Shown piece after piece: positions 34,935-46,616 of a stretch of DNA of 64,000 nt (the stretch's first letter is position 1; every line of letters starts with the position of its first letter). The stretch spans positions 70,982,989-71,046,988 of the forward strand of contig JAMXIF010001253.1 in assembly GCA_028583685.1 (NCBI GenBank), in the 5' to 3' direction. The DNA is from Petaurus breviceps papuanus. Lineage: Eukaryota > Chordata > Mammalia > Diprotodontia > Petauridae. Under the pieces are notes generated by a model that was given only the letters and a program-made list of their open reading frames with translations, made no database searches and was not told where the DNA came from. Made by a program: the position numbers and the translations under genes.

Positions 34935-35895
34935 ACTTCTGCCCATTTCAGGCTCTGTGTTAAAGCACTGGGGATACAGAAAAAGACAAAAAGATAAAAA
35001 AAAAAAAACCGACAAATAAGCAAAAAACAAACTAACCAGCCCTTCCTTTCAAGAAGCTTAATGGGGGAGATAAAATGCAAAAAACTATATACAGACAAGA
35101 TACATATATAGAGGATAACTTGAGTAGTCTCAGAGAGAAGACACTGGGGTTAAGGAGGATTGGAAAATGCTTCATGCGGAAAGTGAGACTTAAGCTGACA
35201 CTTGAAAGCTGCCAAGAGAAACTAGGAAGTAGATAATAGACAGGAAAGTGTTTTAGACCTAGGGAAAGTTAGTGAAAAGGCTTGGAGTTGGAGATAGAAT
35301 GTTTACGAAAGAGCAAGTAGGCCAATGTCAATAGATCTCAGAATATACAGAGTGGAGTAAGGAGTAAAAAGACTGGAAAGGTAGGAAGGAACCAAGTTAC
35401 CAGGGGCTTTAAAGGTGAAATAATAATTAATTTGATTCTGGAGTTAACAGGAAGCCTGGAGATTTTTTTGCAAAAGGCAGTGATATGGTTAAATATTTGT
35501 TTTAGAGAGATCAGTTTTACTGCTGGGTGTAGGATATGCTGTAAGTAAGGGGAAATTTGTGACAGAGGGACCAAACAGTAGAGGTATTTCCATAAATAAT
35601 TCGTGCTGTGATGGGATTTGTGACAATGTGGTGACAGTGTTAGAGGGGACATTAAGAGCAATGTTTGGAAGGTAGAAATGATAGGACTTGACGAATGAAT
35701 ATGTTGTTTTTAGAGAAAGGTTTTGAGCCTGTGCGACTAGAAAATGGTGCTATTCTCTATAGTACTAGAGAAGTTAAGAAGTGGGGATGGTTTTGAGGTA
35801 AAGATAAGGAGTTCAATTTTGGACATCTTGTGTTTAATAGGTATACAAGACATCCAATTAAAGATGTCTGTTAGGCTGTTGGAGATGCCTAACTA
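34935..35895 (-). mobile_element. L2 LINE, long antisense fragment
   Basis: Starts at the L2 tail (aaagcactggggatacag) and runs through aggaagcctggagatttttt, gtgatatggttaaat and gttcaattttggacatcttg. The minus-strand frame at 35338-35661 lies in its RT region and is not a gene. Confidence 0.8.
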
Positions 35896-36237
35896 TGGAA
35901 GGGAGAAAAAATTTTAAATGAGTGTTCACATGAATACCAACTAATGAAAATCAATCTCAAAGAACTGAAATATTTAATTAGAAAGAGATTAAAACTCCAG
36001 GGCTTAAACAGCGCAGGCATCTTACCATCTCCACTGCCACTGCCCCACTTTTCCCTACTGGATCTAATTATTTTCCAGACCAAGGTTCGTAAATTAATCC
36101 ACTCAGTTTTTGGACCAATACTGGAGTAGAAGGAACTGGCATCTTGTTCTCTACTTTCCTGCTTTTACAAATGAGTTGTCTCTCTCCCTAGATACTTTAT
36201 CTCACCCCTTCCACTGCAGCACACACTCATGAGCATG

Positions 36238-36271
36238 CATGCGCATACACACACACACACACACACACACA
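36238..36271. repeat. (CA)n microsatellite
   Basis: About 15 CA units after gcatgcgcat. Confidence 0.95.
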
Positions 36272-36409
36272 TTTTACCTTTTGTTGAGTGTGCTATAAAT
36301 CATCATTATTATATTTGATATAATACAATAATAAGCTACTAGAATATGTTGCCTATTGCCTATATAAAACACGCTAATTCCTGAACTACCTTCTCAAGTG
36401 CATGGTATA

Positions 36410-36530
36410 TGTAGGAGACTGTAAGTAAACTCCTTGAGAAGAGAGGTTGTCTCACTTTTGTATTTTGAGTCCCACTACTACCCCTATTAGACATTTAATA
36501 CTTGTTTATGAATTGCTTGATTTGATTAAA
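36410..36530 (+). mobile_element. L2 LINE 3' end
   Basis: ctgtaagtaaactccttgag, gagaggttgtctcacttttg, ttgtttatgaattgcttga. 36540-37039 next to it holds nothing I recognise. Confidence 0.6.
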
Positions 36531-37039
36531 AAAAAACAACAGAATAAGTATAGAAAAGTCCTGCATAATTTTTTTTTTTAATTTTTCACCATCAAAGATA
36601 GTAAAGCTGCATACATTTGACCTTTTAACATCACAGTCCTGGATATGCTTCTAGCAAAAATGGAAGTGGAACTAGAGAAAACATGTGTGAAAAGCAACTT
36701 AATAAACCAAGTCCATATTGGAGGTGACATATTAATGAGGATGTTGAGGGATTGGTTGATCAGTGTATCTAAAGGAGAGCATTATATAAAGTTGTAGAAA
36801 AATTTTTGTGTATTATTACTACCAGAAATGGTGACCAAGAGAACATAACTACTGACACTTGTGTTTATTTTCATGTGCACACACACATGTTTATGGAGAG
36901 TAATCAACATGTTCATGGAGGACCTCCTTAACAAGGCATTAGAAGGATCAGGTGGACTTTTGCAAATGGTGTTTTACATCACACCACTTTACCATCATAG
37001 TCTCCAGAATAAAGCATAATAATGCTTTTGCTTAGATTT

Positions 37040-38235
37040 TTTTATTTCTTTAAAAAAAATCTTACCTGACATTTCCCCTTTATTTCTTCCAACCCAATGG
37101 AACATTGCCTTATTTTTAAAAAAATACACAGTTAAGTAAAACAAATCAACATCTTGACCTTGTCAGACAATAAATGACTTAGTACCCCTCTTGTTTCTCT
37201 GACCAGAAGAGGGAAGCATTCTTTACCTTTAGTACTTTGATGTCACAGCTGGTCTTGGAATTGATCTATTTGGTTGTCTTGCAGTGTTTTTCTTTACATT
37301 ATTGTCATCATTGTTTAGTTTTTGCTTACTTTACTCTCCAAAAAAATTTTCCAAGCTACTCTGAATTCTAAATATTCTTTATTTTTTATAATGTACTAAT
37401 ATATCATATTTATAATAAAAATTTAAGCCATTTCCCAATTTATTAGCATGCAGTTTATTTCTAGTTCTTTGTTACCACAAAAAGTACCGTCACAATCGAT
37501 CTTTATCTCTGTGTTGTTTGACCTCCATTGGGTATATAAGGTATCTTAAAAATCTTACTGTAGCTTTAAGAGCATCTTTTCACATGACTCTAGATAGCTT
37601 TAATTTGTTCCTGTGAAAACTGCCTGTTGATATAGGATGTCCTTTTTTTTACTTCCACCAGGTATTGCTTGGCTAGCAATATATAGAAAGGCTGATACTT
37701 TTGTGGTATTATTTTATAATGTTCTGTGTTACTGAAGTTATGAATTACATAGTTTGTTTTTTAATTGAATCTTTGGGATTCTCTCAGCAAATCATCATAT
37801 CCTCTAAAGATAGTTAAATAGCTAGATAGCTAGATAGTAGGTTAAAACTGTACTAAGTCTTTTAGGATGCCTTTATTACTAGTAGTACTATTACCTGGAC
37901 CATGGATATATATAGAGTAATGACTTTTTAAGTATAATTCCAAATTACTTTTTAGAAAGATCAGACAATTAAGAATTGTACCAGTGGAGTGTATTTAGTG
38001 TGCTGCTTTATACAGACACTTGGACATTTACCATTTTCATCTTTGATTATCTTTGCTAATTCAGTGAGTATGAGGTGGAACTTAAGACTCTTAGTTTTTT
38101 AAAGTTTGCCTTTCTCTTAATTTGAAGCCTTCTCTCACGGTTCCTTATACTTTCAGTTCTTTTTAGAAAACTTGTTTAAGTTCTTTGACAGTTTATTGAG
38201 AAATAGCTCTTGTTCTTATTAATATAATTTTTGTA
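37040..38235 (-). mobile_element. L1 3'/ORF2 remnant, antisense
   Basis: ttgtcagacaataaatgact, cacatgactctagatagctt, gaaaactgcctgttgatata, then an ORF2-type stretch tatatagaaaggctgatact. It carries the same internal junction as 38830-40300. Confidence 0.6.
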
Positions 38236-38236
38236 T

Positions 38237-38328
38237 TTTGTTGTTGTTAAGTTGTTTTTCACTTGAGTCTGACTCTGTGATCCCTTTAGGGTTTTCCTGG
38301 CAAAGATGCCAACACTCCTTCTCTAGCT
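38237..38328 (-). mobile_element. Mar-1/MAR4-like SINE, tail fragment
   Basis: ttgttgttaagttgtttttc, gagtctgactctgtgatccc, ggttttcctggcaaagatgc. Confidence 0.7.
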
Positions 38329-38536
38329 CCATAATACTAAGTTCCACTTTGTTATTTTTCTTGAGATTTTTCAACTTTGTTCAGCCAGCTGAATTTAATT
38401 ATTGTCCATTCCTATGGTTCTTCTGTACCATGGTATTTTGATTAATGGCATAAAATCTATAAATTAATAGAGGTTATAGCATCTCTATTAGATTGTTATG
38501 GCTCAATCATGTACCATTAATGTGTCTTTTATTATT

Positions 38537-38701
38537 ATTATTTTTTGCCTTTTGGAGGGCAATTGCGGTTAAGTAACTTGCCCGAGGTTACATGGCTAGT
38601 TTTTTTTTGTGTGGGTATTAAGTGTCTGAGGCCAGGACTGAACGTGGGTCCTCCTGACTCCGGGGCTGGCGCTTTACTCACTGCACCACTTAGACACCCC
38701 A
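38537..38701 (-). mobile_element. WSINE1-like SINE with target-site duplication
   Basis: Antisense copy, flanked by a perfect 12-bp duplication tcttttattatt at 38525-38536 and 38702-38713. Confidence 0.9.
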
Positions 38702-38829
38702 TCTTTTATTATTTTAGTCTTTATTTCCGTCAGGAATGTTTGGGAGTTGTACAAGTCCCAGTTATGCCTTGGTAGGCTAGCTCAAAGATATTTTTATACC
38801 TTTTGTAGCTATTTTGAGTAGGATTTCCT

Positions 38830-40300
38830 TTTTTAAATTGTTTATTTATTTTTAGTTTTCAAAATTCACTTCCATAAGTTTTTAATTTTCTTCTCCCTCT
38901 GCAACTCCCTCCCCAAGATTGTATGCAATATGATATAGGCTCTGTGTATACATTCCTATTAAACATTCCTATTTTCATATTAGTCATGTTGTATAGAAGA
39001 ATTATAATGAATGGGAGCAACCATGAGAAAGAAAACAAACCCCCCCCCCCAAAAAAAAAAGAAAATAGCCTGCTTCTCCCTGCATTCAGATTCCGTAGTT
39101 CTTTCTCTGGATGTAGATGGCATTTTCCATCATGAGTCAATTGGGATTATTCTAGGTTCTTGCATTGCATTTAGCTGAGAAAGGCTAAATCTATCAAAAT
39201 TAGTCATTTCACACTGTGACTGTTACATTATATAATGCCCTCCTGGTTCTGTTCACTTCACTCAGCATTAGTTCATATAAGTGTTTCCAGGTTTTTCTGA
39301 AGTCTTGCCTCTTCATAATTTCTTATAGCACAGTAGTATTCCATTATATTCATATACCACAACTTGTTTAGCCGTTCTCTAATTGATGGGCATCTCCTCA
39401 ATGTCGAGGTCTTGGCCACCACAAAAAGAGCTGCTATAAATATTTTTGTACATGTAGGACATTTTTTATGATCTTTTTGGGATACAGCCCTAGAAGTGGT
39501 ATTGCTGGGTCAAAGGGTATGCACATTTTTATAGACCTTTGAGAATAATTCCAAATTGCTCTTCACAATGGTTGGATCAGCTCACAGCTCCATCAACAAT
39601 GAATTAGTTTTCCAACTTTCCCACGTCTTCTCCAACATTTATCATTTTCCTGTTTTATCATGTTAACCAATGTGATAGATGTGATGTGGTACCTGAGAGT
39701 TTAGATCTGCATCTCTCTAATCAGTAGTGATTTAGAGCATTTTTTCATGTGACTATAGACATCTTTAATTTCTTTCTCTGAAAACTGTCTGCCTGTTCAT
39801 ATAGGATGTCCTTTATTACTTCTATCAGGTATTGTTTTGCTATTAATATATAGAAAGGCTGATGCTTTTGTGGCATTATTTTATATCCTGCTATGTTATT
39901 GAAGCTATGAATTATATACCTTTTTTATTGAGTCTTTGGGATTCTCAGAGTAAATTATCATATTCTCTTCAGATAGTTAATTTTGCATTTTCTTTTCCTC
40001 TATTTCTCTTAATTCCTTCCTTCCATCCTTTCCTCCCTCCCTTACTTCTTGCCTTTTTGCTATAGCTAGGTTTTTTAGAATTATGCCAGATGATAAGTGA
40101 GAATAGATATGCGTATTTTTGACCTCTTGCTTTGCTTATCAAAATGACATCTTGTATTGCTCTTAGAAGTACTATTAATTCTTAGTGTTAGATAAACTAC
40201 TATTTATCATATTTAAGAAAAGGTCCATTTATTCATATGTTCCTATTTTTTTCATGACTGAGTTGTATAGAGGGAGAGATTTCCTGCATCTTTTATTTTT
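38830..40300 (-). mobile_element. Marsupial L1 3' end and ORF2 remnant, antisense
   Basis: Well-preserved 3' pattern: catcatgagtcaattgggat, tagcacagtagtattccatt, ccacaacttgtttagccg, gggtcaaagggtatgcac. At about 39800 it jumps to ORF2-type sequence (tatatagaaaggctgatgct, tctttgggattctcagagta), skipping L1 sequence expected in between. Confidence 0.8.
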
Positions 40301-40345
40301 AAATTTATTTTGATATTAATGTGAACTACATTCTTTATATTTTAG

Positions 40346-40427
40346 ATTTTGACTGAGCAAGTGTGCACTCAGGTTGTACATAAGCCACATCCAGAGCCAG
40401 ATTCTACAGTGAAAATTCAGAATCCAA
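40346..40427 (+). CDS. NBEA: NBEA exon 8 of window
   Basis: An 82-nt exon encodes window residues 256-282 (ILTEQVCTQVVHKPHPEP to KIQNP) and leaves the A of a split Met codon. The acceptor is tatattttag, the donor gtaagt. The next intron is only 220 bp. Confidence 0.97.
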
Positions 40428-40647
40428 GTAAGTAAATCTTAATATCTTTTTATAATCTGATTAATTTGGATTTTTTGGACCAGAAGTGTTTTTCTTTAAT
40501 TATCAAAATCTTATTTTTGGAAAATGATCTCATGATCATTTTGACTTATTCTCATAGTCCTAGCTACAGAGGTAGTGGTTGATAAATAATTATTGAAGTA
40601 GATTTTATATAATTTTAATTTAATTTAATTTTTTTGCTCATTTGCAG

Positions 40648-40771
40648 TGATTCTTAAAGTTGTGGCAACTTTGTTAAAAAACTCTACACCAAGTGCAGAA
40701 CTAATGGAAGTCCGCCGTTTATTTTTATCTGACATGATAAAACTTTTCAGCAATAGCCGTGAAAACAGAAG
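40648..40771 (+). CDS. NBEA: NBEA exon 9 of window
   Basis: A 124-nt exon finishes the Met codon and encodes window residues 284-323 (ILKVVATLLKNSTPSAEL to SNSRENR), leaving AG of a split Arg codon. The acceptor is tttgctcatttgcag and the donor gtatat. It is part of the helical region before the disordered linker. Confidence 0.97.
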
Positions 40772-41446
40772 GTATATTCTTTGAGTATTTTGGTTTTTTT
40801 TCCTCCCAACTTTGAATCTTAGTTTTTCTCCTACTTTATGTTAATAGGATATTTGAAATCATTAGAGTATCTGTATCATATCTGATTATGTGTTTGTGCC
40901 AAATTTGTTGCCTTATATAATTAGAGAAAATTTTTTTCAGTTTGTACACACACAATACACATACACACATGCATATGTACATATTTCTACATATACACAC
41001 ATTGTAAGCATATATGTATCTCATTTATACATGTGAAAATTACACTAATAGGCTATCAATGGCACTTAGACTTGTTTTTCCAGTTTGGTAATGAATGGGT
41101 TTGCATTCTTCCCAGTTTTTCTTTGATGACAGAGTTTGTATATCAACTAAATTGTTAGCAGAGTGTATTTTGTGACCTTGGAACAGAGAGATATTATTGG
41201 GTATATAGGGATCAAAGCCAGCTTATTATTCACTCAAAACAGTAAGAATAAATTCTTTCAGAATACGAGTCTCTTTTGCCACTCTCTTTAATTTTTTTTC
41301 TTTAAGGAGTGCCATGTTTTGTGAAAGCATAGGATATCCCAGAACAGAAAACTGTTTTGTCTTGCTTGCCTGTACATCCTTTCTACTCTAGAATTATATG
41401 GGGTATTTAAATTTTTAACATTATTATTGTTAACATTTTGATTGTA
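40772..41446. other. Intron sequence with (CA)-rich tract
   Basis: AT-rich intron after exon 9. A cacacacaatacacatacacac tract lies at 40945-41005. Nothing else is recognised. Confidence 0.5.
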
Positions 41447-42114
41447 TGTAATGGGAGAAATAATTGGTGTCCCTCCTGTAGCAGCAAGCACCCTAGCATA
41501 CCCAGGATGGCTGCTAGCACAGGCTCTTTGATCTGCTTTTCTAAAGGAAAGCAAGTCAAAAAGGGTTAACAATCTTACTTTAATCAAACATGTATCTTTT
41601 ACTTAGTTCGGGGTGGGGGGGGGAGTCAACACTGAACTTCAGAGAATACAAACAGTAGTTTGTACAATAGAAGCAGAGAAAAAATAGAGGCAGAGAAAAT
41701 AACACAATTCAGTAGACCAACAGACTGTCTGACTATTGCATACATACAGTTAGTCACCAGAGAGAGAGGCACCAAAATCTGGGTTTTCAAAACCGGGGTC
41801 TTAATGGCTGCCCAGAGTCTTCTCTAGCCAAATCATGCAACTCTTTCCAAAGTGAGCCCCAAAGCAAAACTTTGTTTCAGAGGTATATATAGCCTTCTCC
41901 AGGATTAGAGAACATCACAACCCTACTGACCCACTTGACTACAAAGTAACAAAAGTTGTGCCTTCCTCAAAAACAAGCTTCCCTCCATGGACTCCATGAA
42001 CCACATTCAGGCTATTATTAGGGGGCAGAGTATATTTTCAAATCGGGAAAGATCCTCATTCATTTAGGCCTATTAAGAAACAGGGAAGATCTTCAAATTC
42101 CTATTAACATTACA
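41447..42114. mobile_element. Candidate solitary LTR, about 670 bp
   Basis: Bounded by TGTAATG and its complement CATTACA, the TG...CA ends of retroviral LTRs. The interior is richer in GC than the flanks and has a TATA-like ggtatatatagcc near 41890. No internal retroviral sequence adjoins it, and no clear target duplication was seen. The family is unknown; it is a fossil. Orientation is undecided. Confidence 0.5.
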
Positions 42115-42358
42115 CCTCCAAGTTTCCATTCTCTTATTTACTATAAGTTATTAATATTGCTAGTTGTTTTACCCATATTTTCTTTGCTTTTGCAAATTTC
42201 TTTTCATTCCCCCTTTTAAAAACCATAGTTAATATTTGGCATGGTTTACATAGGTGAGATCTTATTTTCCAAAAGTAGAAGGATAATTTTGTTTCATTCG
42301 AAATGTGTCAATTTGGAATTTTATTTAGATTTTTAAAAGAAATATTTTTCTTTTCTAG

Positions 42359-42551
42359 ATGTTTACTTCAGTGTTCAGTGTGGCAAGACTGGATGTTTTC
42401 TCTTGGCTATATTAATCCAAAAAATTCTGAAGAACAGAAGATTACAGAAATGGTGTACAATATTTTTCGGATCCTTTTGTATCATGCAATAAAGTATGAA
42501 TGGGGTGGCTGGAGAGTCTGGGTGGATACACTCTCAATAGCCCATTCAAAG
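42359..42551 (+). CDS. NBEA: NBEA exon 10 of window
   Basis: A 193-nt exon completes the Arg codon and encodes window residues 325-388 ([17 protein letters not shown] to DTLSIAHSK), ending in phase 0. It is Trp-rich ([10 protein letters not shown]), a hallmark shared by NBEA and LRBA. The acceptor is ttttcttttctag, the donor gtacca. It marks the end of the armadillo-like region. Confidence 0.97.
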
Positions 42552-42621
42552 GTACCAACCTAATTTGAAAACTTTATTTGGAATCATATTGGATCTCAGG
42601 CCCTTTAAAAAATAGTTTAGT

Positions 42622-42633
42622 GCCATCTTGTGG
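42622..42633 (-). promoter_or_regulatory. CTCF-like core motif downstream of exon 10
   Basis: The complement reads CCACAAGATGGC, close to the CTCF core variant CCACTAGATGGC. It is 70 bp past the donor. A short motif alone is weak evidence. Confidence 0.3.
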
Positions 42634-42834
42634 ATAGCACAAATTATGGCCAATTTAGTTAAAATGTTTGTGGATATGTGTTTTTTAAAACTAGAATAAT
42701 TTTATTTTGAAGCTTAGAGATATAATCTAACCCTTTCATTTTATCTGGTTGCACACATGGGCATGTCTGTGTGTATGTGTACCGATATTATTTATATATA
42801 GCACAGTATTATAAATCTAATTTAAAGCAATAAA

Positions 42835-43000
42835 GGGCCTTTGAGGTCATTAGTCCAAATCCCCACATTTTACAGATGAGGAAACTGAAGCTTAGTACAA
42901 GTAATAACTTTTACAAGTTTACATATTATAAATTACTGAATGAAGATTTTAAATCCAGGTTCTCTGACACCAAATACACAGTTTGTTCTACTATATCACA
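42835..43000 (-). mobile_element. MIR-like SINE, antisense
   Basis: attttacagatgaggaaactg, aaatccaggttctctgac: the complement of the MIR core. Confidence 0.65.
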
Positions 43001-43249
43001 ATATTGTGAGTTTTTTTTCTGATAGATTTCAGTTATGAATTCTAGCGCTTTTTTTATTGCACCATATTTCCTTTCATTTAAAAAAGAAAGCTAAAACCAC
43101 AGGTTCCAAGTTACTACAATTTGTGAAAATAACATTACATTATATTTTAGATAACCATTTAAATTTCACAGGATGTTTCTATAAACATTTTATCATTTGG
43201 TCCTGTCTTCATATTCTCTTCTTCTTTTTGAGTTTTTAAATTTGATGAT

Positions 43250-43700
43250 GTACTGTTAATTTTACTAGATTTTTACATAGTCATGATTAGTATCTATTGG
43301 TCTGATTCAACTTTCTTCATTTTTCATCAGTTCTTATAAATATTTCTATATTTCTTTGTATTACTCACATTTCGTCATTTCTCATGAGCCAATAATTCCA
43401 TTTCATAGATAGAAATTTGGTTATCAATTCCTCACTTATCTGTTAGTAGTTTCAAGTTTTTTTGCTATTATGGATAAAGTTTCTATTAACATTTTATCAA
43501 GATTGTTCTTTTTTCTTCCTTTTAATAATAACCTTAGCATATAGGCATCATAAGAGATCATTAGATCAAATGTTATAAATTGTCTTGTGTCTCTTAACTT
43601 TTATTTCCATATGGCTTCCCAAAATGACTATATCATTTCTAAGTTTCTTTAGAGCTATTCAAATTTTGATAGTTTTTGAAATTAGCAGTTGAGTTGGCAA
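43250..43700 (-). mobile_element. Old L1 3' remnant, antisense
   Basis: Degraded L1 3' order: tcatgagccaataattcc, ttgctattatggataaag, atcattagatcaaatg, tggcttcccaaaatgac. Confidence 0.5.
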
Positions 43701-43744
43701 TTTTAAACTTATTAGACTCTGAAAATTTAAAAATAAGGCCATTC

Positions 43745-43870
43745 ATTTTGTTGTATAATGGATATAATACAAAATTGGGAGTCAGAAGATCTGTTCTAGC
43801 TAGCCTTGGCTCTGCCACAAAATGTATGTGAACCCGAACAAATCAAAATTCATCTTTTAAATGAATTGCT
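43745..43870 (+). mobile_element. MIR-like SINE
   Basis: aattgggagtcagaagatctg, ccttggctctgccacaaaatg. 43871-44770 is intron with another weak MIR-like trace at 44400-44500. Confidence 0.5.
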
Positions 43871-44770
43871 ATTTGAGTTGCTTTCTACAAAGGTGCTTTG
43901 ACCATTAAAATTCTCCAATTCTTTCTTCTCAATATTAATTTATCATTAAATGGGAGTAAGGTTTAGTGATTTTTAATACTATACAGTTTTCTATTTGATA
44001 ATGAGCTATTTTTAGAAAGGTACTTGCATTTTATCCATACTCATAACTTCATTTTATTATTAGACATGATAGCACATGGTGACCAAAAAAAGGAAGTTAA
44101 GTTGTCTGGTCACATGACTTTGTCCTGAGCGTACCATACATTCAGCTTCAGAGTGAACACAAAATAGACAGTTTTGCGCTTTTAAGTAATTTATATATGC
44201 AGTGATTTTCAAAATGTCTTTTCTCAATTATACATTTTAGATGTAATTAATAAAATTTAATCATATAGTAATTTGCATATTATGCATAAGTATATGTCCA
44301 TGTCTAGTTTACTAGTATCTGAGTAGGGGGAGGATTGAATATGCGATGTTGAGGAGAACTGAAATATAGTAGACTTTAAGTGAATAGGAAGTGAAAAAGA
44401 ACCTAAGAATTTAAATCAGGGAACTTGAGTTTGAATCCTCTCCCTTACCACTTACTGTCATTGTGACTGTCTTGAGGCATCATTTTTTAAACCATAGAAT
44501 GCATTGTGCTAGATGACCCATAAAGTCTCTTCTCCCTTTTAATCCTGTGATTGATTCTAAGACCCTACATCATTCGTTTTTTATTAACACCCTTCCTACC
44601 TCCTTTCCTTGGCTTTGCTGTACATTGATTAGTTTAAATTCATTGTGCACTCCTTACTAAGCATTTGAGGAGGGATAGCCTTGTTATTTATCAGTCTAGA
44701 ATTCTTAGTGTAAAAAATTCCTTTAACTGTTGGAGGAATGGGCTTTTTTATGGTAGAGATGTAGTTCCTG

Positions 44771-45024
44771 TTTTTGTTTTTCAGTCATTTTCAGTCATGT
44801 CTGACTCTTCAAGATCACATTTGGGGTTTTCTTAGCAAAGATACTGGAGTGGTTTGCCACTTCCTTCTCCATTTCATTTTATAGATAAGGAAACGGAGGC
44901 AAGCAGGGTTAAGTGACTTGCCCAAGGTCACACAGCTTGTGTCTGAAGTCAGATTTTAACTCAGCAAGATAAGTCTTCCTGACTCCAGACCCAGCACTCT
45001 ATCCACTGCATCACCTCACTGTCC
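44771..45024 (-). mobile_element. Mar-1/MAR4-like CORE-SINE, nearly complete
   Basis: Antisense: tcagtcatgtctgactcttc, ctggagtggtttgccacttc, gggttaagtgacttgccc, cactgcatcacctcactgtcc. Confidence 0.9.
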
Positions 45025-45029
45025 TTTAC

Positions 45030-45180
45030 AGAAGTCTTAGAGAATTGATTGGGAGCACCAAAAGGTTAAATGACTTCTCTATGATCACAAAGCTAGTTTG
45101 TGTCAGAGATGGAATTTGAACCCAAGCCTTTCTGATTTGAAAGCCACCTCTCTAACCACTACGTCATACTTTCTTATTGT
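45030..45180 (-). mobile_element. MIR-like SINE, antisense
   Basis: ggttaaatgacttctctatg, gatggaatttgaacccaag, ctctaaccactacgtcatac. Confidence 0.65.
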
Positions 45181-45338
45181 AGATTCAAATGTAATAAATT
45201 TTAAACCTTTAAAAAAATTTCATTATGAGAATACTTTCACTATCATTACCTTACTGACCTCATCAATCATTTTGCTTCTATTTTGTACGTAAAAAGTATT
45301 ATATCTTTTAAACATCGCTTATGTGTCTTGTTTTTAAG

Positions 45339-46355
45339 GTCACCTATGAAGCTCACAAGGAATATCTAGCGAAAATGTATGAAGAGTATCAGAGACAAGA
45401 GGAAGAAAACATTAAAAAGGGAAAGAAAGGGAATGTGAGCACTATATCTGGTCTTTCATCTCAGGCAACTGGTGCAAAAGGTGGAATGGAAATCAGGGAA
45501 ATAGAAGATCTTTCACAGAGTCAAAGCCCAGAAAGTGAAACTGATTACCCTGTCAGCACAGATACCAGAGACTTGCTCATGGCAACAAAGGTATCAGATG
45601 ATGTTCTGGGAAATTCAGATAGACCAGGAGGTGGTGTACATGTGGAGGTACATGATCTTTTAGTGGATATAAAAGCAGAGAAAGTGGAAGCAACAGAAGT
45701 AAAGCTTGATGATATGGATTTGTCACCTGAGACTTTAGTTACTGGAGAAAATGGTGCACTTGTGGAAGTTGAATCTTTGTTGGATAATGTATATAGTGCT
45801 GCTGTTGAGAAACTTCAAAACAATGTCCATGGAAGTGTTGGCATCATTAAAAAGAGTGAAGAAAAGGACAATGGCCCATTGATAACTTTGGCTGACGAGA
45901 AAGATGAACCTACCAATAATAGTACCTCATTTATTTTTGACAAAATTCCAAGCCAAGAAGAAAAACTTCTGCCTGAACTATCTAGTAATCATATTATTCC
46001 AAATGTGCAAGAAACTCAAGTACATCTTAGTGTTAGTGATGATCTTGGACTGCTTGCTCATATGACTAGTAGTGTTGATTTAACTTGTACATCAAGCATA
46101 ATAGAAGAAAAAGACTTCAAAATTCATACAACTTCAGATAGAATGAGTAGCATTTCTGAAAGGGAATTAGCTTCATCCTCTAAAGCTTTAGAATATGCAG
46201 AGATGACTGCGACAACACTTGAAACAGAATCTTCTGGTAATAAAATTGTGCCTAATATTGATGCAGGAAGCATAATTTCAGATACTGAAAGATCTGATGA
46301 TGGTAAAGAAGCAGGAAAGGAAATCAGGAAGATCCAGACTACTACTACAACTCAA
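45339..46355 (+). CDS. NBEA: NBEA exon 11 of window: disordered linker with PKA RII-binding helix
   Basis: This 1017-nt exon (339 codons, phase 0 at both ends) encodes window residues 389-727. It opens with a charged helix (VTYEAHKEYLAKMYEEYQ), then an acidic Ser/Thr-rich stretch predicted to be disordered, and ends RKIQTTTTTQ. Window residues 530-551 (45762-45827) form an amphipathic helix with the core VESLLDNVYSAAVEKL. This fits the RII-subunit binding helix that makes NBEA an A-kinase anchoring protein. A Met codon at 45321 lies in the intron; the true boundary is the acceptor tttttaag at 45338. The donor is gtaagt, and reading through it meets a stop at 46386. The exon differs more from remembered human NBEA than its neighbours do. 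Confidence 0.98.
45762..45827 (+). other. NBEA: Sequence for amphipathic RII-binding (AKAP) helix
   Basis: 22 codons start at Val-Glu-Val before the ESLLDNVYSAAVEKL core and end Asn-Asn-Val. Hydrophobic residues (V, L, L, V, A, A, V, L, V) recur every three to four positions, as in RII docking helices of AKAPs. NBEA is known to bind PKA RII in this part of the protein. The exact binding residues are inferred. Confidence 0.75.
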
Positions 46356-46616
46356 GTAAGTTATAATACACGAGTTATAAAAAGATAAATGAAAAATGTC
46401 CCTGAGATACTATTTGCAGTTTCTGTATGATGATATGAAATTACTATTATATTAATTTTTCTTTATGATTTAGTGGTCATATCTGTGTAGAATAAAGTTT
46501 GCTCAGTTCTGACTAGATGTATTTCTTGTCCAAAGCTCCATTATTAACACCATAGTCTTTTGACTTACTGAGATTTATTTAATAGCAAGCAATGCTTACT
46601 TATTTTTCCACTACAG

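Noticed and set aside
38923-39140. Frames on both strands through the poly-C/poly-A run
   Set aside because: They are read from an antisense L1 3' end.
44771-45024. Resemblance of SINE tails to ruminant Bov-tA (gtcatgtctgactcttc)
   Set aside because: The shared part is the RTE/BovB-type tail, also used by marsupial CORE-SINEs. The heads and the whole repeat set are marsupial.
45321-45338. Met codon opening the long frame at 45321
   Set aside because: These bases are the end of the intron: the acceptor AG is at 45337-45338 and exon 10 joins in frame to GTC ACC at 45339.
46356-46388. Read-through of the exon 11 donor as a functional short C-terminus
   Set aside because: The donor is consensus (gtaagt) and the downstream exon is clear; the ten extra codons look like ordinary intron.
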